A program made the translations under genes and the position numbers. Shown here piece after piece: positions 8,395 to 16,948 of a stretch of 64,000 nt of DNA; the first letter of the stretch is position 1, and each line of letters starts with the position of its first letter. Source of the DNA: Microbacterium phyllosphaerae. Its GTDB lineage: Bacteria; Actinomycetota; Actinomycetes; Actinomycetales; Microbacteriaceae. The stretch is from the NCBI RefSeq assembly GCF_017876435.1, contig NZ_JAGIOA010000001.1:3348001-3412000 (forward strand), written 5' to 3'. The notes beneath the pieces are model-generated. The model did not search any database and was not told where the DNA came from. It worked only from the letters and a program-made list of their open reading frames with translations.

Positions 8395-9222
8395 TCAGGG
8401 CATCACCGCGGTCACGAAGCGCTCCGCCGCAGGCTCCAGAGCCGCATGGAGCTCGGCGAAGACGCGCGCGGCCTCGACGCCGACCCACCCGTCAGGCAGC
8501 AGACCCAGCGGCAGGCCTGGGTCGAGGTAGACGAGGCGGCGCCACTGCGTGATGGCCCGCACGTGCGCCGCGAAGGCCGCGCGCTCGTCGGTCTCGCCGA
8601 TCACGCCGCCGAACGTGTCGACGAACGCGCGATACAGGGGTTCCATCGCGGAGAGATCCCACCACTCCCTCACCGAATCCTCGGCCGGCTCCGACGACAC
8701 CCGCGAGCCGAGGAACAGGTCGACGTAGCCGTCGAGCCCCGCCCCGCGCAGCGCCGTCTCGGTCTCGTCGACGATCAGCCCGGGAGCGATCCAGAGCCCG
8801 CCGCTCACCTGCCCGAACCCGAGTCGCTGCAGGAGCCTGCGCAGCTGGTGGCGCACCGGACGCTCGCTCTCGGGGACGCTGAACGAGGCCAGCAGCCACG
8901 GATCCTTCGCCTCGGCCCTGCGGGACTCGAAGATGCGGCGGTCGCCCGCCGCGAAGACGCCGTCCAGAGACGCGGACAGCCGGTAGGCGCCGCCACCCTC
9001 ACTCACGAGGACGCCGCGCTGCTTCAGCCGCGAGACGGAGGAGCGTACGACTCCCGCATCGACACCGAGCGCCGACATCATCTCGATGAGGGCCGCGATG
9101 CGGATCTCACCTCCGTGCGCACGCACGTGGCGTCCGAAGACCGTCACGATGAGGTGCGGAGGCCTGACTCCGGATTCGGGCACCAGATCGTCGGCATCCG
9201 CTGCACTCGAATCCGCCCTCAT
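8395..9222 (-). CDS. PaaX-family transcriptional regulator
   Basis: A 275-residue PaaX-type repressor. Residues ~20-85 are the GntR-like winged helix (VTVFGRHVRAHGGEI and VVRSSVSRLKQRGVL), followed by the PaaX central region (DPWLLASFSVPESERPVRHQL) and the C-terminal domain (AITQWRRLVYLDPGLPLGLLPDGW). PaaX of E. coli represses phenylacetate catabolism and is relieved by phenylacetyl-CoA, so members generally sense an aryl-CoA. Here it heads a CoA-dependent aromatic cluster in the same orientation, 79 nt before the cupin gene, with paired palindromes between. Sensing the aryl-CoA made by the cluster's ligase is a natural inference. Confidence 0.92.
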   Translation of the reverse strand: MRADSSAADADDLVPESGVRPPHLIVTVFGRHVRAHGGEIRIAALIEMMSALGVDAGVVRSSVSRLKQRGVLVSEGGGAYRLSASLDGVFAAGDRRIFESRRAEAKDPWLLASFSVPESERPVRHQLRRLLQRLGFGQVSGGLWIAPGLIVDETETALRGAGLDGYVDLFLGSRVSSEPAEDSVREWWDLSAMEPLYRAFVDTFGGVIGETDERAAFAAHVRAITQWRRLVYLDPGLPLGLLPDGWVGVEAARVFAELHAALEPAAERFVTAVMP

Positions 9223-9259
9223 GGGAATTCAGCGTAGTGCGCCGACACTCGCGCCGAGG

Positions 9260-9718
9260 TCACGCGGGAGCGCCGCCGATCGCGTGCTCGAAGATGAGCT
9301 GCGTCTGCGACTGACCGAGGTCCGGGTGCGAGCCGATGTGCGCCCTGATGAACTCACGCAGAGACGGCACGTCGGCCATCGCGACATGCACGACGATGTC
9401 CCTGTCGCCCCCGAGGAGGAAGACCTGCTGCACTCCGGGGACCCCCTGCAGCAGCGGCACGATCTCGGTCACCTGGCTGCGCGCGTGATTGAGCACGGCG
9501 ACCGAGATCAGCGCGCTGATCGCGGCGCCGGCAGCCTGGGCGTCGACGACGGCCCGGTAACCGCGGATCACCCCGGCGTCCTCGAGCATCCGCACCCTCC
9601 CATGGCAGGTCGAGGGCGCGAGCCCCACGCGCACCGCGAGCTCCTTGTTCGACAGCCGGCCGTCCTGCGAGAGCTCTCGGAGGATCCGCCGGTCTGCATC
9701 CGTCATCGTGAACGTCAT
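9260..9718 (-). CDS. Lrp/AsnC-family transcriptional regulator
   Basis: A complete 152-residue Lrp/AsnC protein. The DNA-binding domain is at 7-60 (DADRRILRELSQDGRLSNKE and VGLAPSTCHGRVRML) and the RAM ligand-binding domain occupies ~67-145 (ISVAVLNHARSQVTEIVPLL, GGDRDIVVHVAM). Two ATG codons lie 12 nt apart at the N-terminus (MTFTM); the first is used here. It is divergent from an amino-acid permease gene, with a perfect 10-bp palindrome in between, so it most likely regulates that permease and itself in response to an amino acid. Confidence 0.93.
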   Translation of the reverse strand: MTFTMTDADRRILRELSQDGRLSNKELAVRVGLAPSTCHGRVRMLEDAGVIRGYRAVVDAQAAGAAISALISVAVLNHARSQVTEIVPLLQGVPGVQQVFLLGGDRDIVVHVAMADVPSLREFIRAHIGSHPDLGQSQTQLIFEHAIGGAPA

Positions 9719-9752
9719 CGTTCTCCTTCGCCAGTGACGAGAATCGCACAGG

Positions 9753-9779
9753 ATTCGAGAATCAGCTGAATTCTCGAAT
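9753..9779. promoter_or_regulatory. Perfect palindrome in lrp/permease divergent region
   Basis: ATTCGAGAAT (9753-9762) and ATTCTCGAAT (9770-9779) are exact inverted copies separated by CAGCTGA. More GAGAATC and GAATC words flank it (9738-9820). It lies 35 nt before the lrp start and 118 nt before the permease start, a good place for an Lrp-type operator serving both. Confidence 0.6.
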
Positions 9780-9897
9780 GATCTTCACGACTGTGTCATG
9801 ACCTCCGAATCCTTGCAAGAATCTCGACGCGCCGCAGGGCCGACGACCGATCCCGCGCGGCATCCTCATCCACGAGCAACGACGCCGAAGGACAGCC

Positions 9898-11325
9898 ATG
9901 GCTGAATCCACCGACATCCAGACCCGAGAGATCGGTCTGCAGAAGGCCCTGACCGCGCGGCAGCTGAGCATGATCGCGCTCGGCGGCGCGATCGGCACAG
10001 GACTGTTCCTCGGCAGCAGATTCGCCATCGGCTTCGCCGGACCCAGTGTCGTGCTGAGCTACCTGATCGGCGGCATGATCGCGCTGCTGCTCATGGCGGG
10101 GCTCGCCGAGATGACGGTGCAGCACCCGACGTCCGGCTCGTTCGGCGCCTACGCCGAGCACTACATCGGTCCGCTCGCGGGCTTCCTCGTGCGCTACATG
10201 TATTGGGGATGCATCGTCCTCGCGGTCGGCACAGAAGTGACCGCCGTCGGCGAGTACATGCAGCTGTGGTTCCCCGGCATCCCGCCCTGGATCTGGGTGG
10301 TGCTCTTCGGCGGTGCGCTGATCCTCGTGAACGCGATGAACGTCAAGAGCTTCGGAACCCTCGAGTACTGGTTCTCGGCGATCAAGGTGTTCGCCATCCT
10401 CGCGTTCATCGTCGTCGCCGGCTGGCTGGTGTTCTTCTCGGGCGACCAGAAGCGCGGCCTGCACAACTGGGGAGCCGAGGGCGGTTTCATGCCGAACGGC
10501 CTGAGCGGCATGTGGTTCGCCGTGATCGTCTCGATCTTCAGCTACCTCAGCATCGAGATGATCGCGGTCGCCGCCGGCGAGGCCGCCGAGCCCGAGAAGG
10601 CGGTCAAGAAGGCGTTCAAGGTCACGGCGTTCCGACTGCTGATCTTCTACATCCTCACTCTCTCGCTCATCGTGTCGATCGCGCCGGTATCGGAGATCCT
10701 GTCGGGGTCGAGCCCCTTCGTGACGGTCATGCAGGTCATCGGCATCCCGTTCGCCGACTCGGTGCTGAACTTCGTCGTGATCATCGCCGCACTGTCGGCG
10801 ATGAACAGCCAGCTCTACATCTCCACCCGCATGATGTTCTCCCTCTCGCGCGCGGGCGAGGCGCCGAAGGTCTTCGGCAGGGTCGGCCGCAACGGAGCCC
10901 CGTTGAACGCCCTCCTGCTGTCGACCGGCGGCATCGTCGTGGCGACCGTGATCTACGTGCTGAATCCCGACCAGGCCTTCACGATGATGTTCGCGATCTC
11001 GATGTTCGGTGCCCTCTTCACCTGGTTCATGATCTTCGTCACGCACGTCGCCTTCCGCCGCACGCTGGCCGCACGCGGAGAGAAGCCGAAGTACACGGTG
11101 TGGGGCTCACGGATCGGAGCGATCGTCGGGGCGCTGCTGATGGTGGCGATCGCGGCGTCGACGGCTCTGACCGAGGAGTTCCGCGCGACGCTGCCGTTCG
11201 GCATCCCGTGCCTGGTGATCGCGATCGTCGCCTTCCTGCTCGTGCAGAGGCGTCGACGCCGCGCCGCCGCAGACCTCGAGGCGGCGGATGCTCCGACGTC
11301 GCACGGAAAGAACCGCGATTCTTGA
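9898..11325 (+). CDS. Amino-acid permease (APC superfamily, AAT family)
   Basis: A 475-residue, about 12-helix secondary transporter of the cytoplasmic membrane. The signature region [18 protein letters not shown] (near 23-40) begins helix 1 as in the AAT family (GabP, AroP, ProY, AnsP types), and [19 protein letters not shown] is the conserved helix 6 to loop region. The C-terminus is basic ([13 protein letters not shown]). It is divergent from an Lrp regulator and 49 nt before an aminotransferase gene on the same strand, so it probably imports an amino acid used by that catabolic or exchange step. The substrate cannot be told from sequence. Confidence 0.92.
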   Translation: MAESTDIQTREIGLQKALTARQLSMIALGGAIGTGLFLGSRFAIGFAGPSVVLSYLIGGMIALLLMAGLAEMTVQHPTSGSFGAYAEHYIGPLAGFLVRYMYWGCIVLAVGTEVTAVGEYMQLWFPGIPPWIWVVLFGGALILVNAMNVKSFGTLEYWFSAIKVFAILAFIVVAGWLVFFSGDQKRGLHNWGAEGGFMPNGLSGMWFAVIVSIFSYLSIEMIAVAAGEAAEPEKAVKKAFKVTAFRLLIFYILTLSLIVSIAPVSEILSGSSPFVTVMQVIGIPFADSVLNFVVIIAALSAMNSQLYISTRMMFSLSRAGEAPKVFGRVGRNGAPLNALLLSTGGIVVATVIYVLNPDQAFTMMFAISMFGALFTWFMIFVTHVAFRRTLAARGEKPKYTVWGSRIGAIVGALLMVAIAASTALTEEFRATLPFGIPCLVIAIVAFLLVQRRRRRAAADLEAADAPTSHGKNRDS

Positions 11326-11374
11326 CGACGCCCGAGCCGTCATCCGCGCGGTCGACCCGAGTACGCTCGTAGTC

Positions 11375-12574
11375 GTGACCGAACGCGCTCCTCTCTCTCG
11401 CAAGCTCTCCGCCATCGCCGAATCGGCGACCCTCAAGGTCGATGCCAAGGCGAAGGCCCTCAAGGCCGAAGGCAAGCCCGTCATCTCGTATGCCGCGGGC
11501 GAGCCCGACTTCGCGACGCCGCAGTTCATCGTGGATGCCGCGGCCGAGGCGCTCGCAGACCCGGCGAGCTACCGGTACACGCCGGCGGCCGGCCTTCCGG
11601 CACTCCGCGAGGCGATCGCCGCGAAGACCCTTCGGGACTCGGGCCTCGAGGTGTCGCCGAGCCAGGTCATCGTGACCAACGGCGGCAAGCAGTCGGTCTA
11701 CCAGGCGTTCCAGGCCGTGGTGAACCCCGGCGACGAGGTGCTGCTCCCCGCCCCGTACTGGACCACCTACCCCGAGGCGATCCGCCTGGCTGACGGCACC
11801 CCGGTCGAGGTGTTCGCCGGCGCCGACCAGGACTACAAGGTCACGGTCGAGCAGCTCGAGGCCGCCCGCACCGAGCGCACCACCGCGCTCGTGTTCGTCT
11901 CGCCCTCCAACCCGACCGGGTCGGTGTACACCGCCGAGGAGACCGCCGCCATCGGCGAGTGGGCCCTCGAGCACGGCATCTGGGTGATCTCCGACGAGAT
12001 CTACCAGAACCTCACCTACGAGGGCGTCAAGGCGACCTCCATCGTCGAGGCAGTCCCGGATCTCGCCGGCCAGACGATCCTCGTGAACGGTGTGGCCAAG
12101 ACCTACGCCATGACCGGATGGCGCGTGGGCTGGATGGTCGGACCGGCGGATGCGATCAAGATCGCCGGCAACCTGCAGTCGCACCTGTCGAGCAACGTGA
12201 ACAACGTCGCGCAGAAGGCTGCGATCGCCGCCCTCAACGGTCCGCAGACCGAGGCCGAGCAGTTCCGCGAGGCCTTCGACCGCCGCCGTCGCCTGATCGT
12301 GTCGGAGCTGTCGAAGATCGACGGGCTCGTCGTGCCGAACCCGCTCGGCGCGTTCTACGTGTACCCCGACGTGCAGGGTCTGCTCGGCCGCACGTGGGGC
12401 GGCGTGACGCCCACAACCTCCCTCGAGCTCGCCGACCTGATCCTCGAGCAGGCAGAGGTCGCCGTCGTTCCCGGCGAGGCCTTCGGCCCCTCCGGCTACA
12501 TCCGGATGTCATACGCGCTCGGCGACGACCAGCTGCTCGAGGGCGTCCAGCGCCTGCAGCGCCTGTTCAGCTGA
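11375..12574 (+). CDS. Pyridoxal phosphate-dependent aminotransferase (aspartate aminotransferase type)
   Basis: A 399-residue class I aminotransferase, most like the actinobacterial AspC group that converts aspartate and 2-oxoglutarate to oxaloacetate and glutamate. The start is the GTG at 11375 ([14 protein letters not shown]), where the family begins; the ATG at 11288 lies inside the permease gene end. PLP-site residues are visible: Asn179 (SPSNPTG), Asp207 and Tyr210 (SDEIY), Lys242 ([15 protein letters not shown]) and Arg250. It follows the permease by 49 nt and may be co-transcribed. Aspartate specificity is the family default, not proven. Confidence 0.92.
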   Translation: MTERAPLSRKLSAIAESATLKVDAKAKALKAEGKPVISYAAGEPDFATPQFIVDAAAEALADPASYRYTPAAGLPALREAIAAKTLRDSGLEVSPSQVIVTNGGKQSVYQAFQAVVNPGDEVLLPAPYWTTYPEAIRLADGTPVEVFAGADQDYKVTVEQLEAARTERTTALVFVSPSNPTGSVYTAEETAAIGEWALEHGIWVISDEIYQNLTYEGVKATSIVEAVPDLAGQTILVNGVAKTYAMTGWRVGWMVGPADAIKIAGNLQSHLSSNVNNVAQKAAIAALNGPQTEAEQFREAFDRRRRLIVSELSKIDGLVVPNPLGAFYVYPDVQGLLGRTWGGVTPTTSLELADLILEQAEVAVVPGEAFGPSGYIRMSYALGDDQLLEGVQRLQRLFS

Positions 12575-12676
12575 CCCGCGACACCGACGCCCATCCGGCC
12601 GTCCACGCCCACCGGGCTGAGGACAGCGGGGGGGGCGTCGTCGTACCGGCGTGTCACCGGCCGCGGCTGACCGCCG

Positions 12677-13078
12677 TCAGTCCTCGTCGTGGAATCCGAT
12701 GAGCCATCGGATTCCGTATCGATCGATGAGGGTTCCGTCGTAGTCGCCCCAGGGGCGCTTCTGCAGGGCGTCGATCACGCGGCCCCCGGACGACAGCTGA
12801 TCGAACCAGCTGGTCAGCGTCGTGGCATCGGCGGTGCCGAGCAGCGAGAGGAACATCCCGCTCATCTGCACGGCGTCGTCGTCGGCCCCGGCATCGGCCC
12901 CCGCCAGCTCGACAGGGCCTGACAGCTGCCCGTGCGCGACCGCATCACCCGGCCCGTCGTGACGGCCGGCCGCGGCATAGTCGAGAAGCTGCAGATCGCC
13001 ACCGAAGACCGCCCGGTAGTGCTCCAGCGCTTCGGCCGCGTTTCCGGGGAACAGCAGGTAGGGGGTCAGTCCGCTCAT
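12677..13078 (-). CDS. PhnB-like VOC-family protein
   Basis: A 133-residue vicinal-oxygen-chelate/glyoxalase-fold protein of the PhnB subgroup (LTPYLLFPGNAAEALEHYRAVFGG start, MSGMFLSLLG middle, ALQKRPWGDYDGTLIDRYGIRWLIGF end). This group has no firmly known common function; it is often annotated as PhnB or a 3-demethylubiquinone methyltransferase-like protein, which is misleading. The gene stands alone, convergent with the aminotransferase gene. The 102-nt gap to that gene contains an eight-G run and no recognisable terminator. Confidence 0.85.
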   Translation of the reverse strand: MSGLTPYLLFPGNAAEALEHYRAVFGGDLQLLDYAAAGRHDGPGDAVAHGQLSGPVELAGADAGADDDAVQMSGMFLSLLGTADATTLTSWFDQLSSGGRVIDALQKRPWGDYDGTLIDRYGIRWLIGFHDED

Positions 13079-13127
13079 GCCGCGAGTGTACGGCGAACCG
13101 GCGACCTTGTCAGTCGGGTCGGCGGAG

Positions 13128-14489
13128 TCAGTCGGGAACGGTGCTGCGGTACCGCCGCGGTTTGCCCTCGCCGAGGTCGATGAGCCGCTCGACCCGGCGC
13201 AGCTCGATCGGCACGCCGAGCAGCGCCGTCAGCGCGAGCCGGATGCCTGCCTCGTCGCCGCCCGAGATCACCGCATACAGACGGCCGTCGGCGTGCTGCT
13301 CGATCGACCATCCGAGCGCCCCACGAGCCTGAAGCTGCTGCGTCAGTTCGACGCACGGCACGAGCGTGCCGTCAGCCGCGCGGAAGCGCGTGTTGTCGCG
13401 CCCTTCGAGGTCGGCGATGCCGAACGCGCCGTCGTCGAGGGTGACCAGCCGACCGAAGTCGCCGGTGCGGTACCGCACCAGCGGCAGCAGCGGATTCTCC
13501 CCCGCCGTCACCACGATCTCGCCCACGGCGCCCGGTTCCACCGCGACATCCCGCCGAGGATCCAGCACCTCCACGTGCACGCGCCGGTCGAGCATCCGGA
13601 AAGAGCCGTCATCCGTGCGCGCCGCGATCGGTCGGGTCTCGTGCAGCCCGTAGACGTCGATCACCGGGCACGCGAACGCCGCCTCGAGTCGCGCGCGCAG
13701 CGGGGCAGACAGTGCCATGGCACCGGAGAAGATCACGGTGGGATGCAGCACGGAGTCGAGTCCTGCATCCAGCAGTTCGGCGAGGCTCGTCGGGTGCCCG
13801 CTGAGGATCTGCGGATCAGCGTCGGCCAGGAACCGATCGCGTGATGCGACATCGACCCACGAGGACGGATGCAGGTTCAGCCGCGCCATGGCTCGGTGCG
13901 CGAAGCTCGAGATCACGGACACGTAGGTGAAGGCCTGCTGCTGGAAGACGAGGTTCGCCACCGCCATCCGCTCACCGTCGGCACGCACCACGGCCCCGAC
14001 GGATGCCGCGAGCGCGACGAGCAGATGGAAGCCGCGTGCGACCTCCTCGACGTCGTCGGGGATGAGCAGTGCCGCCCCCGTCGACCCAGAGCTCGTGCCG
14101 TGCAGCATGCGGGAGAGGTCCGCGTCGAGGGGCACGAACGCGGCGAGGTCGTCGACGAGGTCGGCTCGGGAGATCGTCGGGAAGTCCTCGAGCGCGGCAT
14201 CCGTCGGCATCCCGCGGTAGCGCAGCGTGCGCCGCGCGGCATCGAGGTGCTCGGCGAGCCAGCCGGTCGTCGACAGCGGCTGCCGCACCCGATCGACCTG
14301 CTCCGCGCTGAGCCGATCTCCGGTCGAGTGGGTCCAGTGCGGGGCGTCCGGATGCGCCCGCCAGCGCGTCAGTCTCGCCGCGCCGGCCGCGTCGATGGTC
14401 GGCCAGCGCTCGGCGTCCGTCAGCACCGCCGCCTCTCCCGGCGCGTACTCGGCGAGGGTCAGCGCCCCCCGGAGGTCGGGGTCACTCAC
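13128..14489 (-). CDS. PaaK/F390-synthetase-like adenylate-forming enzyme, last gene of MoxR-VWA operon
   Basis: A 453-residue ANL-superfamily protein closest to the phenylacetate-CoA ligase/coenzyme F390 synthetase branch, not to classic acyl-CoA ligases. Motifs: P-loop-like GTSSGSTGAALLI, YGLHETRPIAAR, VRYRTGDFGRL and a C-terminal GEGKPRRYRS with a candidate catalytic lysine. The start is GTG 14489 (VSDPDLRG), overlapping the upstream stop by 8 nt; the longer open frame to 15116 overlaps two real genes and is spurious. It should adenylate a carboxylate (a small molecule or possibly a protein or nucleotide-like acceptor). Tight overlap with the MoxR-VWA genes implies a shared task, but the substrate is unknown. 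Confidence 0.8.
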   Translation of the reverse strand: MSDPDLRGALTLAEYAPGEAAVLTDAERWPTIDAAGAARLTRWRAHPDAPHWTHSTGDRLSAEQVDRVRQPLSTTGWLAEHLDAARRTLRYRGMPTDAALEDFPTISRADLVDDLAAFVPLDADLSRMLHGTSSGSTGAALLIPDDVEEVARGFHLLVALAASVGAVVRADGERMAVANLVFQQQAFTYVSVISSFAHRAMARLNLHPSSWVDVASRDRFLADADPQILSGHPTSLAELLDAGLDSVLHPTVIFSGAMALSAPLRARLEAAFACPVIDVYGLHETRPIAARTDDGSFRMLDRRVHVEVLDPRRDVAVEPGAVGEIVVTAGENPLLPLVRYRTGDFGRLVTLDDGAFGIADLEGRDNTRFRAADGTLVPCVELTQQLQARGALGWSIEQHADGRLYAVISGGDEAGIRLALTALLGVPIELRRVERLIDLGEGKPRRYRSTVPD

Positions 14490-15090
14490 TCGAGTACCGT
14501 GCCGCCGCCTCCTTGCGGCGCGCCTCGTCGAGCTTGCGGGCGATGTCGGCGCGGTGCCTGTGACCCTCGTACGCCTCGGCGAGGGCCCGGTTGCGGGCGA
14601 GTGAGTCGCAGGCGGCGAGAAGCGAGGCAGCCGTCGCCGCGTCCTCCCCCGCGGGGAGGAATCCGCACCAGAGCAGGAAACTGCGGGCGGCCTCGGTGCG
14701 GCGCTCATCGTCGGACGTCCACTCCGCGGGCGAGGAGACGGGGGCCACGCGCAGCGCGAGCGCGTCGACGGCGAGAGCCGTCGGCCCGGTGGAGAGCGGC
14801 GGGTCGAGCGGTTCGAGGAGCCCCTCGGCGGCGACCAGCCACAGCCCGATGGCTGCTCCCTGCCGCACGCGCGGGTCGTCGTCGAATCTCGACGCGACGA
14901 TCTGCGCCCCGAGCACGTCTCCGGCGAGCGCACGCAGTGACACCCGCTCGTCGAGGAACTCCTGGGGGACGCGCGAGATCCGCGCCGCGACGGATTCGAG
15001 AGACGGCCCTGTACGTGTGCGGGCCCAGGCCTCGGCCTCGCCGCCCGAGCGCTCGCTCCACGCCGCGAGAAGATCCTCGGTGTCAGCCAT
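14482..15090 (-). CDS. Uncharacterised helical protein of the MoxR-VWA operon
   Basis: 202 residues, not recognised. It is alpha-helical, without signal peptide or membrane segment. The middle part (ALAGDVLGAQIVASRFDDDP and RVRQGAAIGLWLVAAEGLL) looks like an alpha-solenoid/HEAT-type hairpin repeat; the C-terminus is a charged helix (ADIARKLDEARRKEAAARY) ending in SSE. It overlaps the VWA gene by 8 nt and the adenylating-enzyme gene by 8 nt, so it is surely part of the operon. A scaffold or adaptor role is conceivable but unsupported. Confidence 0.82.
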   Translation of the reverse strand: MADTEDLLAAWSERSGGEAEAWARTRTGPSLESVAARISRVPQEFLDERVSLRALAGDVLGAQIVASRFDDDPRVRQGAAIGLWLVAAEGLLEPLDPPLSTGPTALAVDALALRVAPVSSPAEWTSDDERRTEAARSFLLWCGFLPAGEDAATAASLLAACDSLARNRALAEAYEGHRHRADIARKLDEARRKEAAARYSSE

Positions 15091-16948
15091 GCAGGGTCAC
15101 CGCCAGGGCCGCGCACGCCGCGGGAGCGTCGGCCATCGTCTGCAGGTACACCACGTCGTAGCCGTCGCGTTCGGCGAGCTGCGCGACCTGGTGCCTGCGG
15201 TCCATGAGCACGAGCGTACCGGTGGTGAGCACCTCGCGAACGGCACGAGCGACACCCGCATAGGGCTCGTTGCCGACGCCGAACATCGACACCAGCCCGT
15301 CATCCGAGAGCACAACCACATGACGCTGCGCATCGTCGTCCGCGGGTGGCAGACCCGCGTACCTGGCGGAATAGAGGTCGAGCGGGAACGACGTCGACCG
15401 GCCGAAGAACAGCGAGATCGCGGCGATGATCTCGGCGGGGTCGCGGCCGAACCGCGGCATCCCGGCCACCTCGCCCGTGCCCGAGAAGCTCGTGACCCTG
15501 ACTCGGCCACCGCCGCGGAGGATCGAGAGCGCGAGGATCGTCCCCGCGAGCACGGCCGGGGAGCCGTTGCGAGGATGCGTCATCGACCCGGAGGAGTCGA
15601 TGTAGAGGTCGAGTTCGAGACTCGTCTCCTGCACGATCGGCTCATCGTCGAGCTCCGAGCGCCGCCGCGTCGTGACGCCGGGGATCACCGTGCCCGAACG
15701 GAGGGTCAGCGGCCAGTCGAGATCGGCGAGCGCATCACCCACCTCCCACAGTTCCACCGGACCCGGGATGCCTCCGGTCGGCGTCGACGGTGCGGACCGT
15801 GTGTAGGGGCGCACCCACGCCGCGGCCTCGTTGCGATACCAGGCGGCCAGTACCGCATCCTCTCCGCTGTCGCGATACAGGGCGAGCGTGCGGGCAATCG
15901 TGAGCCGTTGCCCGTCCTTCTTCGTCGTATCGTCGATCGCGTCAACCGGGTCTCCCTCGTCTCCCGGATCCCGCACCATGCCGGGGTGGAGAGGGAGGTC
16001 GTCGCGCAGCCGCTGGTCGGCGAGGATGCGTCCGAGCTCGTCAGCGGTGGCCGGGGCGTCGTCGATGCCGCATCCGCTGCCCGATCTGCCACCCCCGGCC
16101 AGCGCCTCCTCCGCGAGGTAGGGCGCCGCGATCACCCCGAACAGCGCAGCCCCCGACACCGGATCGGTGGAGAAGAACCGCACCGCATCGGCGATGAGGG
16201 AGGCATCGACATCGGGATTGGTGGCGGTCGCTCCGGCGAGTTCGGCGGCGACGCGCTCACTCTCGGCGCGGGCCTCTCGCAGCAGCCGCTCCTTCTCACG
16301 GTGCTTCTCGGGGATCTCGCTCAGCGGCACGAAGCTCGTCTCGGTGAAGGTGCGCACGGGTCGAGGCGGTGGCTCGAGCGCGCACAGGGTCCCGGCCGAC
16401 AGCTGCCAGAGCAGCTCGTAGGCACGGCAGTACACCCACCACAGCCGATCGGCGCTGCCCTCGGGCGCCGGGTAGAGAGCCAGGCCGAGGCGGACGATGC
16501 CGAGATCGCGCGTCGCGGTCACCGTGCCGCCCTGGTCGGTGCGCTGCAGCTGGGCGACCCGTGTGTTCACGAGCAGATCCGACCACAGGTTGGAGAGCCG
16601 ACGGGCGCCGTCGCCCGGATTCGCCCGCGGCGACGCCACCGCGATCGCGCGAGCCATCTGGTGGTCGATCTTGAGCGAGTCGATGCGCGTGCTCGGGGCC
16701 AGCACGTGGTGCCCGATCTCGTGCGCGAACATGCTCCACAGCTCATCCGAAAGTCCGCGGTCGGCGAGATATCGGGGGTCGACGGTCACGGAGGGCGGGA
16801 ACGAGAACCAGGCGGGGGCTCCCTGCGCCTGCGCCGCGCCGGGGCGGACGGACGGATCGTCGAGACGTACCCGCCACAGCGCCAGCGCCCGTTCCCACGC
16901 GGAGCGGGCGTCGGCGGTCAGCGGCACCGGATCGGGCAGCCTGCTCAC
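15083..16948 (-). CDS. HExxH metallopeptidase-like / VWA domain fusion protein (MoxR partner)
   Basis: 621 residues. The N-terminal ~190 residues resemble a zinc metallopeptidase: HEIGH at 76-80, and downstream NLWSDLLVNTR (120-130) with Asp124 as possible third ligand region, a pattern seen in VWA-linked metallopeptidase-like proteins such as the DUF2201 group. A charged linker (~205-260) and a region rich in Asp/Gly follow. The C-terminal part from ~440 is a von Willebrand A domain: MIDAS DSSGS at 451-455, a Thr/Ser at 519-520 and VVVLSDDG at 544-551. There is no signal peptide, so it should act in the cytoplasm. VWA proteins of this type are the usual substrates/adaptors of MoxR AAA+ ATPases. 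It overlaps the preceding gene by 4 nt (ATGA). Confidence 0.85.
   Translation of the reverse strand: MSRLPDPVPLTADARSAWERALALWRVRLDDPSVRPGAAQAQGAPAWFSFPPSVTVDPRYLADRGLSDELWSMFAHEIGHHVLAPSTRIDSLKIDHQMARAIAVASPRANPGDGARRLSNLWSDLLVNTRVAQLQRTDQGGTVTATRDLGIVRLGLALYPAPEGSADRLWWVYCRAYELLWQLSAGTLCALEPPPRPVRTFTETSFVPLSEIPEKHREKERLLREARAESERVAAELAGATATNPDVDASLIADAVRFFSTDPVSGAALFGVIAAPYLAEEALAGGGRSGSGCGIDDAPATADELGRILADQRLRDDLPLHPGMVRDPGDEGDPVDAIDDTTKKDGQRLTIARTLALYRDSGEDAVLAAWYRNEAAAWVRPYTRSAPSTPTGGIPGPVELWEVGDALADLDWPLTLRSGTVIPGVTTRRRSELDDEPIVQETSLELDLYIDSSGSMTHPRNGSPAVLAGTILALSILRGGGRVRVTSFSGTGEVAGMPRFGRDPAEIIAAISLFFGRSTSFPLDLYSARYAGLPPADDDAQRHVVVLSDDGLVSMFGVGNEPYAGVARAVREVLTTGTLVLMDRRHQVAQLAERDGYDVVYLQTMADAPAACAALAVTLHG

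Noticed and set aside
1599-9222. Complete gentisate pathway for salicylate
   Set aside because: No bicupin gentisate 1,2-dioxygenase or maleylpyruvate isomerase gene is present; the cupin is far too short, so only part of such a pathway could be claimed.
14490-15116. N-terminal extension of the PaaK-like enzyme
   Set aside because: Overlaps two operon genes in other frames and is an Arg/Ser/Pro-rich translation; GTG 14489 gives the 8-nt overlap typical of this operon.
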